46,456 bases of DNA, from the NCBI RefSeq assembly GCF_003350535.1, contig NZ_QQBB01000018.1, forward strand, positions 1 through 46,456. Direction: 5' to 3'. The notes beneath the pieces are model-generated. The model did no database searches. It was given only the letters and a program-made list of their open reading frames with translations, and was not told where the DNA came from. Shown here piece by piece: positions 8,627 to 17,201 of the stretch; the first letter of the stretch is position 1, and each line of letters opens with the position of its first letter. Source of the stretch: Microvirga subterranea (lineage in GTDB: Bacteria; Pseudomonadota; Alphaproteobacteria; Rhizobiales; Beijerinckiaceae). A program made the translations under genes and the position numbers.

Positions 8627-9781
8627 GTGGCATTCAGGGATCGGGAGCCGGACTGGGATAAGCCACCGCTGGTGGCCCGCACCTACGCTCTGCCCGATCT
8701 GCCATGGGAGAGGATCGCCGGCCGGCTCGAGCAGGTCGCCATCGCGGTCCTGCGCCTCGACGCCCGCCTGCAGGCGTCGGGCCTCTCCGCCGGCTGGCAG
8801 TCACGCTGTGACCTCACCGAAGCCGTGCGGGCGCTCATCCTCGACGGGCAGCTGGTCGATGTCGGCGATCTCGTGCTGCACGACGCCGGCATGGACGTGC
8901 GCCATCCCACCCACGAGCTCACCCGCGCTGCCACCGCCCTGCGGGCCCGGCGCACCACCCTGATCCGGCCAGCCCCGTGGCCGCTCTCCATCGACGGCCT
9001 CTCGGCCCTGCGCGGCATTGGACCGCTGGCAGGGGAGGAGAGGGGCACGCCAAAGGGCAAGCCCGACCCGGACGATGAGGCAGCGTATCCGCCCTTTGCC
9101 CATGATGCCGATCCCTGGCAGGCGCACTTTGCCGAGATCGACGCCCTGCTCGAGCGCACCAGCATCCTGCTGGCCGGCGAGACGCCGCTGCCCAAGCGCC
9201 GCTCGCCGCTCGTGTACGATGCGGAGGTCGACGAGGCCGAGCACGAGGACCTCTGGCTGGATGTGGTCCAGCGCACCAGCCCCTGGCCGGCCGTGGCGGC
9301 GGCAGCCATTGCCTGGGATGCTTGGCTCGATCTCAACCTCTATCCCCGCCAGCCCTGGCTCGAGTTGATCCTAGCCAGCGCGACCCTGCGGTCGAAAGGC
9401 CTCACTACGCATCTGCTGCCACTCGCGGCCGGCTTCAAGCAATCGAAGTTCCGGCCGCAGGGGAGGGAGGGGGCGCTGGAGAAGCTCGAGGGCTTCTGCA
9501 GTGTGGTGGAAGAGGCGGTCGCCATCGGCCACAAGGACCTCGACCGGCTGATCCTCGCCCGCGAGCTGATGAGCCGCGTCACCGCCAGATGCCGCTCCAG
9601 CTCGAAGCTGCCGCAGTTGGTGGACTTGTTCCTGTCGCGTCCCCTGGTGACGGTGCCGCTCGCGGCCAAGCTGCTGCGGGTCACGCCCAAGGCGGTCGAC
9701 CTGATGCTGGCCCAACTCGGCGGGGCACTGCCGCGCGAGCTCACCGGCCGCTCGCGCTACCGCGCCTGGGGCATCGTCTAA
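8627..9781 (+). CDS. RHE_PE00001-family protein (DUF1612 plus HTH), copy 2
   Basis: This paralogue of the 545-1705 gene runs in the opposite orientation and has the same blocks: PDLPWERIAGRLEQV, AGWQSRCDLTEAVRALILDG, HDAGMDVRHPTHELTRAA, LPLAAGFKQSKFRPQGREGA, and the C-terminal HTH LAAKLLRVTPKAVDLMLAQ. Both end RYRAWGIV. The main differences lie in the acidic linker around residues 140-165. GTG 8627 is chosen because it matches the GTG start of copy 1 (MAF-) and follows GGGG; a TTG five codons upstream is an alternative. Function is unknown. Together the two copies frame the recombinase-integrase-repAB segment. Confidence 0.85.
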   Translation: MAFRDREPDWDKPPLVARTYALPDLPWERIAGRLEQVAIAVLRLDARLQASGLSAGWQSRCDLTEAVRALILDGQLVDVGDLVLHDAGMDVRHPTHELTRAATALRARRTTLIRPAPWPLSIDGLSALRGIGPLAGEERGTPKGKPDPDDEAAYPPFAHDADPWQAHFAEIDALLERTSILLAGETPLPKRRSPLVYDAEVDEAEHEDLWLDVVQRTSPWPAVAAAAIAWDAWLDLNLYPRQPWLELILASATLRSKGLTTHLLPLAAGFKQSKFRPQGREGALEKLEGFCSVVEEAVAIGHKDLDRLILARELMSRVTARCRSSSKLPQLVDLFLSRPLVTVPLAAKLLRVTPKAVDLMLAQLGGALPRELTGRSRYRAWGIV

Positions 9782-9847
9782 GTCAGCCGCGCTGCTATCT
9801 CTGAAGGACGAAGTCCGTCGGGCGATCGCTCGCCCCTTGGAGGAACC

Positions 9848-10492
9848 ATGATCATTCTTCATACCTGGACCACCCCAAACGGCCGCAAGGCCTCCATCAT
9901 GTTGGAGGAGACCGGGCTTTCCTATGAGGTGCGGCCGGTGAATATCGGCAAGAACGAGCAGTTCTCGCCCGACTTCCTCGCCATCTCGCCCAACAACAAG
10001 ATCCCGGCGATCATCGACAAAGAGGCCGATGACGGCCCGCTGACCCTCTTCGAGAGTGGTGCCATCCTTACGTACCTCGCCGAGAAGAGCGGCCGCTTTC
10101 TCGCTCCCTCGGGACCGGCCCGATACAAGGCGCTGGAGTGGGTCTACTGGCAGGTGGGCGGCCAGGGGCCCATGCTGGGTCAGCTTGGGTTCTTCGCCAA
10201 ACGCTCGGACGAGAAGGCACCACTCGCCATCCAGCGCTTTACGGACGAGGCCGATCGTCTGCTCCGGGTGATGGAGCGGCGTCTGGCCGAGGTGCCATAT
10301 CTGGCAGGCGCGGAGTACACGATCGCCGACATTGCGGCATATCCTTGGACCGTAGCGGCGACGACCTTTCTCAAGGATGTGCTCGCGGACAGTCTTGCGA
10401 CCAAACCAGCGCTTAATCGCTGGTTGCAAGTGGTTGGAGAGCGTCCCGCTGTCCAGCGCGGAATGGCGGTGCCGAATCCTCAAGGATCATAG
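9848..10492 (+). CDS. Glutathione S-transferase, YfcG/Nu-class-like
   Basis: This 214-residue protein has a thioredoxin-fold N-domain (residues 1-82) and an all-helical C-domain. WTTPNGRKASIMLEETGL and SPNNKIPAIID closely follow the YfcG/YghU (Nu-class) pattern, where a Thr-Pro-Asn active-site loop and a cis-Pro replace the usual catalytic Ser/Cys. ESGAILTYLAEKSGRFL is the glutathione-binding helix. Family members use glutathione or GSSG for disulfide-bond reduction and peroxide detoxification in the cytoplasm. A clear TTGGAGGA ribosome-binding site precedes the ATG. It appears to be a single-gene unit. Confidence 0.9.
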   Translation: MIILHTWTTPNGRKASIMLEETGLSYEVRPVNIGKNEQFSPDFLAISPNNKIPAIIDKEADDGPLTLFESGAILTYLAEKSGRFLAPSGPARYKALEWVYWQVGGQGPMLGQLGFFAKRSDEKAPLAIQRFTDEADRLLRVMERRLAEVPYLAGAEYTIADIAAYPWTVAATTFLKDVLADSLATKPALNRWLQVVGERPAVQRGMAVPNPQGS

Positions 10493-10649
10493 ATCTGAGC
10501 GGCCCTTGAATACACGTCTCGCTGCGACGCTAGTGGGACGACGAAGCGTCCTCTCGATCTCGCAAGCACCCCGTCAGTTAGGACTGACGCGGCAATGTGA
10601 CGAGCCTTCTACGCTTGGGTTCCGCAGCGGCGCTGCCCATATTAACCCT

Positions 10650-11081
10650 ATGCCGCACAAAGCTTCTTTGCCTCTGACATTTGACCTGTTTGAGTACGCG
10701 CCGACGATATCACCACCTCCGTCCGCATCCGCTCTCACCGCTGCCAAACCAGCGGAGGCGGCTAATCTGTCTGACGCGCAATTGACCGAAGGGCTGGCCA
10801 ATCTCCTGGGTGAGCTGCAACGCCGGATGGAGGCGAACCAAGGCCATCGACCGGAACTGGAGAAGGCAGTACGGACTGCCCTCAGAGTGCTCAAGCGAGT
10901 GAGCCCGCAGGTCCCGAGGTCTGCCCGACGCCACCGGGTGACGAACGCGCCATCCCTGCAGGAGGGGCAGCGCAAGGCCGTGCGAGCCGCGCTACAGGCC
11001 GGGGTGGCCCCCGGTCAGGTTGCCAGGCACTTCGGCCTCTCTCTTGCGGCCGTACGCAAGGTGCTCACCGACGCCGCATGA
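10650..11081 (+). CDS. Small HTH protein of unknown function
   Basis: The chosen start (ATG 10650, MPHKASLPLTFDLFEYAP) gives 143 residues; the open frame runs further upstream but with unconvincing composition. The N-terminal third is disordered, the middle is a charged helix (LANLLGELQRRMEANQG), and the end is a helix-turn-helix of resolvase/HTH_23 type (APGQVARHFGLSLAAVRKVL). DNA binding is likely and the target is unknown. The C-terminal HTH resembles the tail of a resolvase whose catalytic domain is absent. Confidence 0.6.
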   Translation: MPHKASLPLTFDLFEYAPTISPPPSASALTAAKPAEAANLSDAQLTEGLANLLGELQRRMEANQGHRPELEKAVRTALRVLKRVSPQVPRSARRHRVTNAPSLQEGQRKAVRAALQAGVAPGQVARHFGLSLAAVRKVLTDAA

Positions 11082-11147
11082 GCCTGCCCGCAGCGCTGCA
11101 GCTCAGCTGCAGCTCATCGGCTTTATTTAACCCTTGTGGCCAATGGA

Positions 11148-12650
11148 TCAGGCCAGCTTAGCCAGCACCGGCGGCAGACGGTGCACCCATGGGTGAGCCT
11201 GCTCCAGCTGAGCCGCAAACGACAGAAGGGTGGTTTCCTCGCCGAAGCGGGCGACAGCCTGCACTCCTACCGGCAGTCCGTCTGCGGTCCAATGCAGTGG
11301 CAGGCTCGCCGCAGGTTGCCCAGTAATGTTCCACATCGGCGAGAACGGCATGAATCGAAATGCGCGATCCGCCGCCTGCCGCAGGAGCGATCCATGACGG
11401 AGGTACCGGCCAACGCCGAGGCGGGCTGCCAATACCTGCAGCGCCGCCTCCAGCCCACGTGGATGAAGCTCGCCGTGCCGGACTGGAGGGCTGGCCAGCG
11501 TTGGCGTGAGCAAGAGGTCATAGGTCTCGAAGAACACCGCAACCTGTCGGGTGGTCCGGTGCAGCCGCTCCAACGTGACAGACAACTCCGCGGCCGAGAG
11601 GCCGCGGCCCAGCTCACGACACAGCCAGGTGCTCTCCTCGACCTCCACCTGGCGGGCTCTGGTGCCAGTAATCTCCTCCGCAAAGGCAAACTCCTGCGAG
11701 ACTGCCGCTAAGAATGCGATCAGGAACCAGCTGAAGTACTCGTCCGGGAATTGAGGTGCGGCTTCCTCGACATGGTGGCCCAGCTCCGTGCAGAGCGTCG
11801 CCGCCTGCTCCACCGCCTTCCGACATTCTGGGTCGACCGCAGCCCCGTTCGGAGCTACCGCGCTGAAGGCAATCCGGAGGCGGCCCGGCGGGGATGCCAC
11901 CGCGTCGACAAACGGCCGCACCGGCGCAGCGATGCCATAGGGGGCTCCAAGATCAGGACCCGCAATCGCGTCCAGCAGGTAGGCAGAGTCGCGAACACTG
12001 CGGGTCACGGCATGTCCGATGGTGGCACCATGCCAGCCCTCACCGATATACGGCCCGTTCGGAGTTCGCCCGCGGGACGGCTTGAGGCCGAAGAGCCCAC
12101 AACAAGACGCCGGGATCCGGATCGAGCCGCCTCCATCGGTGGCATGCGCCATCGGCACCGAGCGCGCGGCCACATGCGCGGACGAGCCTCCCGATGAGCC
12201 ACCGGTGGTGCGGTCCAGCGCCCAGGGATTGTTGGCGCGACCAAGGTGTCGCGGCTCGGTGACCGGCATAAGTGACATTTCGGGCACTTTGGTGCTGCCG
12301 ATGATGATCAGCCCTGCGGCCTTGAATCGGCGGACCATCTCGCTGTCCTGCGGGGGCACCCAGCCGCGCCAGATGCGGCTGCCGTTGTGATACGGGATGC
12401 CGGCAGCAAAGTGCATGTTGTCCTTGAGGAGAAACGGCACGCCGGCAAAGGGGCCGTCGCGGAGGGGCTCACGAGCCGCGCGCCGGGCCTGATCCAGCGT
12501 CCATTCCGTCATGCCAGCCAGCTGCGGCTCAACCTGCTCCAGCCGCTCAATCGCCACATCGACGAGCTCAGTGGGGCTGACGTGGCGTTGCCGCAGGAGT
12601 TCGGCAAGCGCTGTGGCGTCAAAGGAGATGTAATCCGCGGCAAGGCTCAT
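11148..12650 (-). CDS. Amidase (amidase-signature family)
   Basis: This 500-residue hydrolase has the Ser-cisSer-Lys triad of the amidase signature family: Lys76 in FLLKDN, the cis-serine in the glycine-serine loop GGSSGGSSA (150-158), and the nucleophile Ser176 in TDGGGSIRIPAS. It would hydrolyse an amide of unknown identity in the cytoplasm. The length is typical, and the N-terminal DATALAELLRQRHVSPTELV helix is the usual family opening. Resemblance to GatA is only to the shared fold, with no gatB or gatC nearby. It stands alone on the minus strand, convergent with the small HTH gene. Confidence 0.9.
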   Translation of the reverse strand: MSLAADYISFDATALAELLRQRHVSPTELVDVAIERLEQVEPQLAGMTEWTLDQARRAAREPLRDGPFAGVPFLLKDNMHFAAGIPYHNGSRIWRGWVPPQDSEMVRRFKAAGLIIIGSTKVPEMSLMPVTEPRHLGRANNPWALDRTTGGSSGGSSAHVAARSVPMAHATDGGGSIRIPASCCGLFGLKPSRGRTPNGPYIGEGWHGATIGHAVTRSVRDSAYLLDAIAGPDLGAPYGIAAPVRPFVDAVASPPGRLRIAFSAVAPNGAAVDPECRKAVEQAATLCTELGHHVEEAAPQFPDEYFSWFLIAFLAAVSQEFAFAEEITGTRARQVEVEESTWLCRELGRGLSAAELSVTLERLHRTTRQVAVFFETYDLLLTPTLASPPVRHGELHPRGLEAALQVLAARLGVGRYLRHGSLLRQAADRAFRFMPFSPMWNITGQPAASLPLHWTADGLPVGVQAVARFGEETTLLSFAAQLEQAHPWVHRLPPVLAKLA

Positions 12651-12953
12651 CGCGGCTCACCTGAGCTGGGGCCGGTCGAGAAAACCAAAGATCATGCGCT
12701 GGGAGCCCCAAGCCGCGGCATGATGAACATCGCCTACCGTGCGCCATACGCCATGAGATACAGCAGAAGCGATGGAGGTAAAGCGCCACTGCCACCGGGC
12801 GGCTCGCGACGTGCCTTAATCTCACAGCAACTTCACTGAGCCTGCGGACAGAGCCGGAGGTCACGCCGAGAGAAGACCCCTACGGGCGATGCGCTCCTGG
12901 AACGCCAATGGGCGCAGAAGGATTGATCCCTCAGCTCAATGGTGGAGGCGCCC
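12651..12953. other. Intergenic region, nothing recognised
   Basis: These 303 bases lie between the amidase start and the next small secreted gene. They must hold the promoters of both divergent genes, but no gene, repeat or clear promoter was identified. Confidence 0.4.
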
Positions 12954-13238
12954 ATGACTGGCTTCAGGATTTCCTCAGCAGCAGTGCTCCTGACCAGCGT
13001 CACTCTCTCCGTTGCCGCAGCCGAGAGTGCGACTACCGAGGACCCAGTCTCGGATACCGCTTGGCAGCATCACGTCTGGTCGCAAAAGTTCGACATGATG
13101 CCCGATCCAGACGCAACTGGATCGATCGCCCCTCATGCCGTTTCGGGCGGGGACGCCAGACAAACAGGATGCGCCCCGGCAGGGCTGAGGTTCAGTAGTC
13201 CACCTCTTCCGGATTGGCGTATTGGAACCTGTTCATAG
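12954..13238 (+). CDS. Small secreted hypothetical protein
   Basis: ATG 12954 follows a GGTGGAGG ribosome-binding site by nine bases. The first 24 residues (MTGFRISSAAVLLTSVTLSV then AAAESA) form a signal peptide with a plausible cleavage after AAA or AES. The mature part is short, polar and histidine/tryptophan-containing (DTAWQHHVWSQKFDMMPDPD) and matches no known domain. Probably exported to the periplasm. Function unknown. Confidence 0.5.
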   Translation: MTGFRISSAAVLLTSVTLSVAAAESATTEDPVSDTAWQHHVWSQKFDMMPDPDATGSIAPHAVSGGDARQTGCAPAGLRFSSPPLPDWRIGTCS

Positions 13239-13301
13239 GCTAGGGACAAGCGGTACGGCTGTACTCCAATAGCCTTTCCAAAATTGGAGAAGGATAGGTC
13301 T

Positions 13302-13526
13302 GTGCACATATTTGGAGCCTTCGAGTTGGATAGCCAGCTCGGCACTCCCGACAATCCTGCTGGCGTCAGGATTGCTTTTCTGCGCTACACCCGGGGCGAG
13401 GATGGCCGCCTGTTCCTGACGTCCGGATGTACCTCCTTCGAGGGAATCGAAGGACAAATCAACTCATTGCAGGACGAACTCGACGAACTGCGCGAGAGAG
13501 CCCGCCGGGCCTTCCAGGTTCCATGA
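13302..13526 (+). CDS. Small hypothetical protein
   Basis: GTG 13302 is preferred because GGAGAAGG lies eight bases upstream; an in-frame TTG at 13284 would place that site inside the gene. The 74-residue product has a beta-rich N-terminal half (HIFGAFELDSQLGTPDNPAG) and a coiled-coil-like C-terminal helix (INSLQDELDELRERARRAF). No family recognised. Confidence 0.5.
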   Translation: MHIFGAFELDSQLGTPDNPAGVRIAFLRYTRGEDGRLFLTSGCTSFEGIEGQINSLQDELDELRERARRAFQVP

Positions 13527-13667
13527 CAAAGGGAGAGAACCTGCCGCTGACGCGCCGTACCCCTGTTTAATCGTTAGCTGGGGAGACCTTGATCACCGGC
13601 ATGATGCAGCCGTGACAGGGTTGGACGACGCGAAGACTTAAGGTTCCTCAGGCTTTGGCCGTAGACA

Positions 13668-13997
13668 TCACCTGCTAACAATACCCCGAGCCACGGCGCC
13701 CCTGGGCCCATACTCCCGGAGGATCGCAGAGCAAGCTTTGGCCTTGCCCATCGCATCGTATCGCTTCCACATCTGATCCATCGCTTTGGGCAGTTCCGGA
13801 TCTTGGAAAACCGAGACCACTGGTGTCTCTGACACTCGCTCGATGTGGTCTGTCAGCTTTTCGAGGTTCACCTTGTAACCGCAAACCCGCTCGCCGTATT
13901 TCGTGCTGATGATCGGGGTCATGCCGGCGGAATTGTCCTGGGCCCAAGCAGATCCCGCGAACCCCAACGCGATCAATGGCAACACGGCTCGTTTCAT
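13668..13997 (-). CDS. Secreted small hypothetical protein
   Basis: This 109-residue protein has a clear signal peptide (MKRAVLPLIALGFAGSAWAQ, cleavage after AWA) and a mature part of about 89 residues with two cysteines (ERVCGYKVN, KACSAIL) that could form a disulfide in the periplasm. The start at ATG 13997 is followed immediately by the signal sequence. No catalytic motif is visible. Function unknown. Confidence 0.6.
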   Translation of the reverse strand: MKRAVLPLIALGFAGSAWAQDNSAGMTPIISTKYGERVCGYKVNLEKLTDHIERVSETPVVSVFQDPELPKAMDQMWKRYDAMGKAKACSAILREYGPRGAVARGIVSR

Positions 13998-14300
13998 GAT
14001 GTTCTCCCCTCAGGTGAGCGGACTTGGCGGCACTATAGAGAGCTGATCAGTGCCCTGCCCCAAATTTGCAAGATGCTACCGGTTCCGAAGCCCCATCCAG
14101 AGTTCGAGGCTTGAAGGACAGCCTCATTCGCCAGGAGGAGCACGAACCCGATGGCGAACATGTCCGTCCAGGTGTCAAACACCCTTCGGACCTGACGGGT
14201 CTGCGGGACCGAGTGGAGCTCGAGACTGGTGAGGCTTCCGAGTTCGCGGAGTGATAGGAGCGGCCTCAGTGCCGCCGTCTGGCCGTCTAACAGCGATCAG

Positions 14301-14338
14301 AAAACGGGAGCAGGCGGTTCATCCGCGCGCTGCCCCCG
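14301..14338 (-). terminator. Rho-independent terminator of the second HTH copy
   Basis: On the minus strand a hairpin with arms CGGGGGCAG (14330-14338) and CTGCTCCCG (14305-14313) is followed by TTTTC. It matches the terminator at 489-530 in sequence and in its distance from the HTH gene. Confidence 0.7.
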
Positions 14339-14462
14339 CTCATGCTGCTTGGGACAGGGAAGCCCAAGACGAGAACAGCATACACCTCTCAGCCACACCG
14401 GGACTGTGGCGCAGACGCACATCGCCATCAGGAGTAGACTGCCTCACCGCAGCAGCCTTGTG

Positions 14463-14779
14463 TCACGTGCCCAGTGTCTCTGCGACGATGAGCGGGTTGC
14501 GCTCCACTAGCGCCAGCAGCACCTGGGCCGGCCCGGTCGGGGAGCGATGGCCCTGCTCCCAGTTGCGCAGGGTGGCCAGCGACACACCGATCCGGCGCGC
14601 AAACGCCGGCTGCGCCAGGCCCGTCCGCCTGCGGATTGCCGCCACATCAAGCCGGACCGGAACCGGCCGGGGAGGGGACGAGGATCAGGGCGCAGATCAG
14701 GGGCGCTCGCCGGCTCGGGTTGCGCGAGCGCATCGCTCAGCCCGCCCAGGAGCCGGTCATACTCGTCTTCAGATCTCAA
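14463..14779 (-). pseudogene. Frame-broken second copy of the HTH protein
   Basis: The N-terminal part MRSEDEYDRLLGGLSDALAQ runs from 14779 in one frame. The HTH part LDVAAIRRRTGLAQPAFARR continues in another frame down to the stop at 14463, so a frameshift is needed near 14650-14690. The HTH core is almost identical to the protein at 43-366. If translation begins at GTG 14645, a minimal 60-residue HTH protein could still be made, so loss of function is not certain. The downstream 180 bp, including the terminator, is also conserved with copy 1. Confidence 0.65.
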
Positions 14780-14808
14780 AGCGCGTGCCCTTTTCCTTAG
14801 CTGCGGTG

Positions 14809-14893
14809 CGTCGGTGACAGACTCTGTCTCTGACCGTGTCCGTCACCGACGGACTGCGTCTGTGCCAAACATGCGTCAGCGACGGACACGGTC
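14809..14893. repeat. Three copies of a 20-bp element forming a large inverted repeat
   Basis: The element CGTCAGCGACGGACACGGTC (14874-14893) is matched in inverted orientation at 14832-14851 with two mismatches, and in direct orientation, more loosely, at 14809-14828 (CGTCGGTGACAGACTCTGTC). Copies two and three would form a 20-bp stem with a 22-base loop. The repeats lie about 30-110 bp upstream of the frame-broken HTH gene and may be its operator or an iteron-like site. Confidence 0.6.
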
Positions 14894-14969
14894 GATGATG
14901 CCGGCGCTCTACCACGAATCCGTCCCATTCCTCAGCCCTGATCCACAGGCTTTCCCGTCAGGAGATCTC

Positions 14970-15239
14970 ATGCCCAAGCTGATCATGGTATGATCATGGG
15001 AGCCTCCGTCCTCGCGCTGGCGCCGCTCGACACCGGCCATGCCCGACGGGCAGGCAGTGGGGGCTGACGCCCGGATCGCGCAGATCCAGGCCATTCTCGA
15101 TGACGAGGACGAGGGGCTGCTCGATGATGACGGGCTCAACGATGAGCAGGACGAGTCGAACAGCCAGAGCGACGTCGAAGACGATGAGAACCAAGATGAT
15201 GAGTTTAGCTCATCAGGAGAGTGGGGAACATCAACCTGA
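14970..15239 (+). pseudogene. Remnant of a secreted, highly acidic protein
   Basis: AGGAG precedes ATG 14970 (MPKLIM-). An apparent 11-bp tandem duplication (TGATCATGGTA, 14980-14990, with the repeat starting at 14991) then introduces a stop. The signal-peptide-like sequence MIMGASVLALAPLDTGHA continues in frame +2. The acidic part ADARIAQIQAILDDEDEGLL, followed by a run rich in Asp, Glu and Ser, is in a third position after a further one-base shift near 15040-15060. Removing the duplication and that shift would restore one secreted acidic protein. An independent start at 15039 is possible. Confidence 0.4.
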
Positions 15240-15308
15240 TGCCGGAGGAGAACCGCGGCCCATAGCCGTGAAGCCTCACGGCCAAGCTTGCTCGAAGTCC
15301 GTCGCAGA

Positions 15309-16373
15309 TCAAATGAGCTTGCGAATTGCGAGCTCGTTCTTCAGGTACGCATAGTAGATCGGGGCAGCTACCAGACCGACAAGCCCGAACAGCGCTTCCA
15401 TGACCAGCATGGCCAGGAGAAGCTCCCAGGCCCGGGCGCTGATGTGGGCGCCCATGACATGGGCGTTCACAAAATACTCCAGCTTGTGGATAGCAATCAG
15501 AAACACGAGCGAGCTCACCGCCAGCAGAGGAGACACACTGAGGCTGACAACGACGATGGCGGTGTTGGAGATCAGGTTGCCGATCACCGGCAGAAGGCCG
15601 GCGATGAAGGTCACCGCGATCAGGGTCTTGGTGAGGGGAAGCTGGACACTGATCAGCGGCACCAACACAAGCAGATACAGGCCCGTCAGGAGGGTATTCA
15701 GAGCCGAAATGCGAACCTGCGCGAAAACTACATTGCGGAAGGCGGTCCTGAGCAGGCGGGCCCGTTCCATCAACGCTTGCGTCAGAGGACCAGTCTCGGA
15801 CTTGCCGGCCTCATGGCTGACGGCAACCATGGCGCCGATGACCATCCCGATAATGATGTGGACCAAGGCCCACCAGACGTCCTGGCCCACCAGCCGGAGC
15901 TGGCCCGCGTTCTCCCGCAGCCAAGCGGAGGCGGTGCCCTTCAGTTCCTGTGGATCAGCAGGAATGTAGCTGCGAAGCCAATCGGGCAGCAGGGGACGGG
16001 CGCTCTCGATCACCTCGGCCATGCGGCTGAGAAGAATCGCCAAGCTGTCTGGTCCACCCGACAGCAGGGCCACGAGCCCGAGGATCCCAGTCCCAATGAC
16101 AACGACCACGACGGTGGCGAGCAGCGAGACGACCACGATCTTACCGACGCGGCGAGTCACGAGGGTACTGGGCCGGGGAGCGAGCGTATGCACCAGTTCA
16201 TGGACCAGGAGACCCGCCAGAAGTGAGGTGAGTAGGCCAAACTTGAGCGCCCCGAGCAGAGCAACGCCTGCGAGGACCTGCGTCACCGTTGTGAGCCCGA
16301 GAGATCGGCTCGAATCGGTGCTGAGCGGATCGGACTTCTTGGACGAATGATCGCGCCCGGAAATGTCGAGCAT
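15309..16373 (-). CDS. AI-2E family transporter (PerM/YdiK-like membrane protein)
   Basis: This 354-residue integral membrane protein has an N-terminal TM pair (residues about 30-60), further TMs at 75-105 and 160-185, a central soluble stretch, and the dense C-terminal TM block (VTFIAGLLPVIGNLISNTAI, SSLVFLIAIHKLEYFVNAHV) with family marks PVIGN and AHVMG. The family was named after AI-2 export, but most members are uncharacterised exporters or permeases. ATG 16373 (MLDISGRDHS) is preferred over an upstream in-frame start because GAAGGTG precedes it. Confidence 0.85.
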   Translation of the reverse strand: MLDISGRDHSSKKSDPLSTDSSRSLGLTTVTQVLAGVALLGALKFGLLTSLLAGLLVHELVHTLAPRPSTLVTRRVGKIVVVSLLATVVVVVIGTGILGLVALLSGGPDSLAILLSRMAEVIESARPLLPDWLRSYIPADPQELKGTASAWLRENAGQLRLVGQDVWWALVHIIIGMVIGAMVAVSHEAGKSETGPLTQALMERARLLRTAFRNVVFAQVRISALNTLLTGLYLLVLVPLISVQLPLTKTLIAVTFIAGLLPVIGNLISNTAIVVVSLSVSPLLAVSSLVFLIAIHKLEYFVNAHVMGAHISARAWELLLAMLVMEALFGLVGLVAAPIYYAYLKNELAIRKLI

Positions 16374-16772
16374 CGCACACCTTCGAGAGGGTGGAGACCT
16401 CAATTGTGCCCACCATATGATGAGCTGTCGATCAAATTCACTGTAGACGCACTCCGAGCCGAGCGGCCGGAGCAGTCAGCCCAACCCTGTGCTTCGTTCA
16501 CCATCTTACGTCGATCGTACTTGTCGGTCGAAACCACTGTTTCGGACGGGGGATGACACAGTGCTATTCGGAACCCTGCCTTTGTGGATCAGGGCTGTCC
16601 TTCGGAATAGCCGTGTTACTCTTTAGACGGTGCCACGTCTCGATCATCATCAGCAGCGATGGTGGCCTTAGTCTAAGCAGGAACTACCAAATGAATAACG
16701 TACACACCTTGCTGACCCCTAAACCCGCCGATTCCGATCACCACGGCTTGGACCTTATCGCGGCTGTCCACC
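16374..16772. other. Intergenic region, nothing recognised
   Basis: These 399 bases between two minus-strand genes hold only short, unconvincing frames. A T-rich stretch around 16600-16700 on the plus strand does not form a clear hairpin. No RNA gene or repeat seen. Confidence 0.4.
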
Positions 16773-17201
16773 TTAGTTGCGGGTCCGAAGCTCATTGATT
16801 GCCGCAATCAGATCCGACTGATACTTTTCGCGCAACAGCACAATCACATTCTCCGCCGATCTTTTCCCAATCTTGCCGGCAAAGAAGAGACGCAGTCTCT
16901 CCTGGTCTGATCGGCAGCTGTCCAGAGCCTCCTGTGCAAGCGCGTCAGGCAACTTTTGCGATTTCAGCCAAGGCCTTACAAACGAGGCCGCACAAGCCTG
17001 CCAACGATCATTGAGTGGCTGTGCCTCGCTATAAATTGCTAGTGCGTCGAACTCATCTGCGCCCGCCGACGTGGCGGCGAAGAGGAATACTGCAAGCAGC
17101 CCAACAGCAATTCCATTGAGACAACCTGCGTCTATGGATTTGGGGTGCAGAGAGATATTCCGGCGATCCAGATTCCCGAATGCTTCCTTCTTAGCCGCCA
17201 T
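16773..17201 (-). CDS. Hypothetical membrane-anchored or exported protein
   Basis: From ATG 17201 (MAAKKEAFGNL) the product has a basic N-terminus, a hydrophobic segment at about residues 30-47 (IAVGLLAVFLFAATSAGA) ending in a possible signal-peptidase site, and a mostly helical mature part with two cysteines (QACAASFV, LDSCRSDQ). A GTG further upstream is an alternative start. No known domain. A small periplasmic helical protein is the best description. Confidence 0.55.
   Translation of the reverse strand: MAAKKEAFGNLDRRNISLHPKSIDAGCLNGIAVGLLAVFLFAATSAGADEFDALAIYSEAQPLNDRWQACAASFVRPWLKSQKLPDALAQEALDSCRSDQERLRLFFAGKIGKRSAENVIVLLREKYQSDLIAAINELRTRN

Noticed and set aside
13621..13650. Fourth ECF-like promoter (GGAACCTT on the minus strand)
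   Set aside because: The sequence 14 bases downstream reads TCCAACCC, not ATCCAATG, and it would drive transcription away from any gene on that strand.
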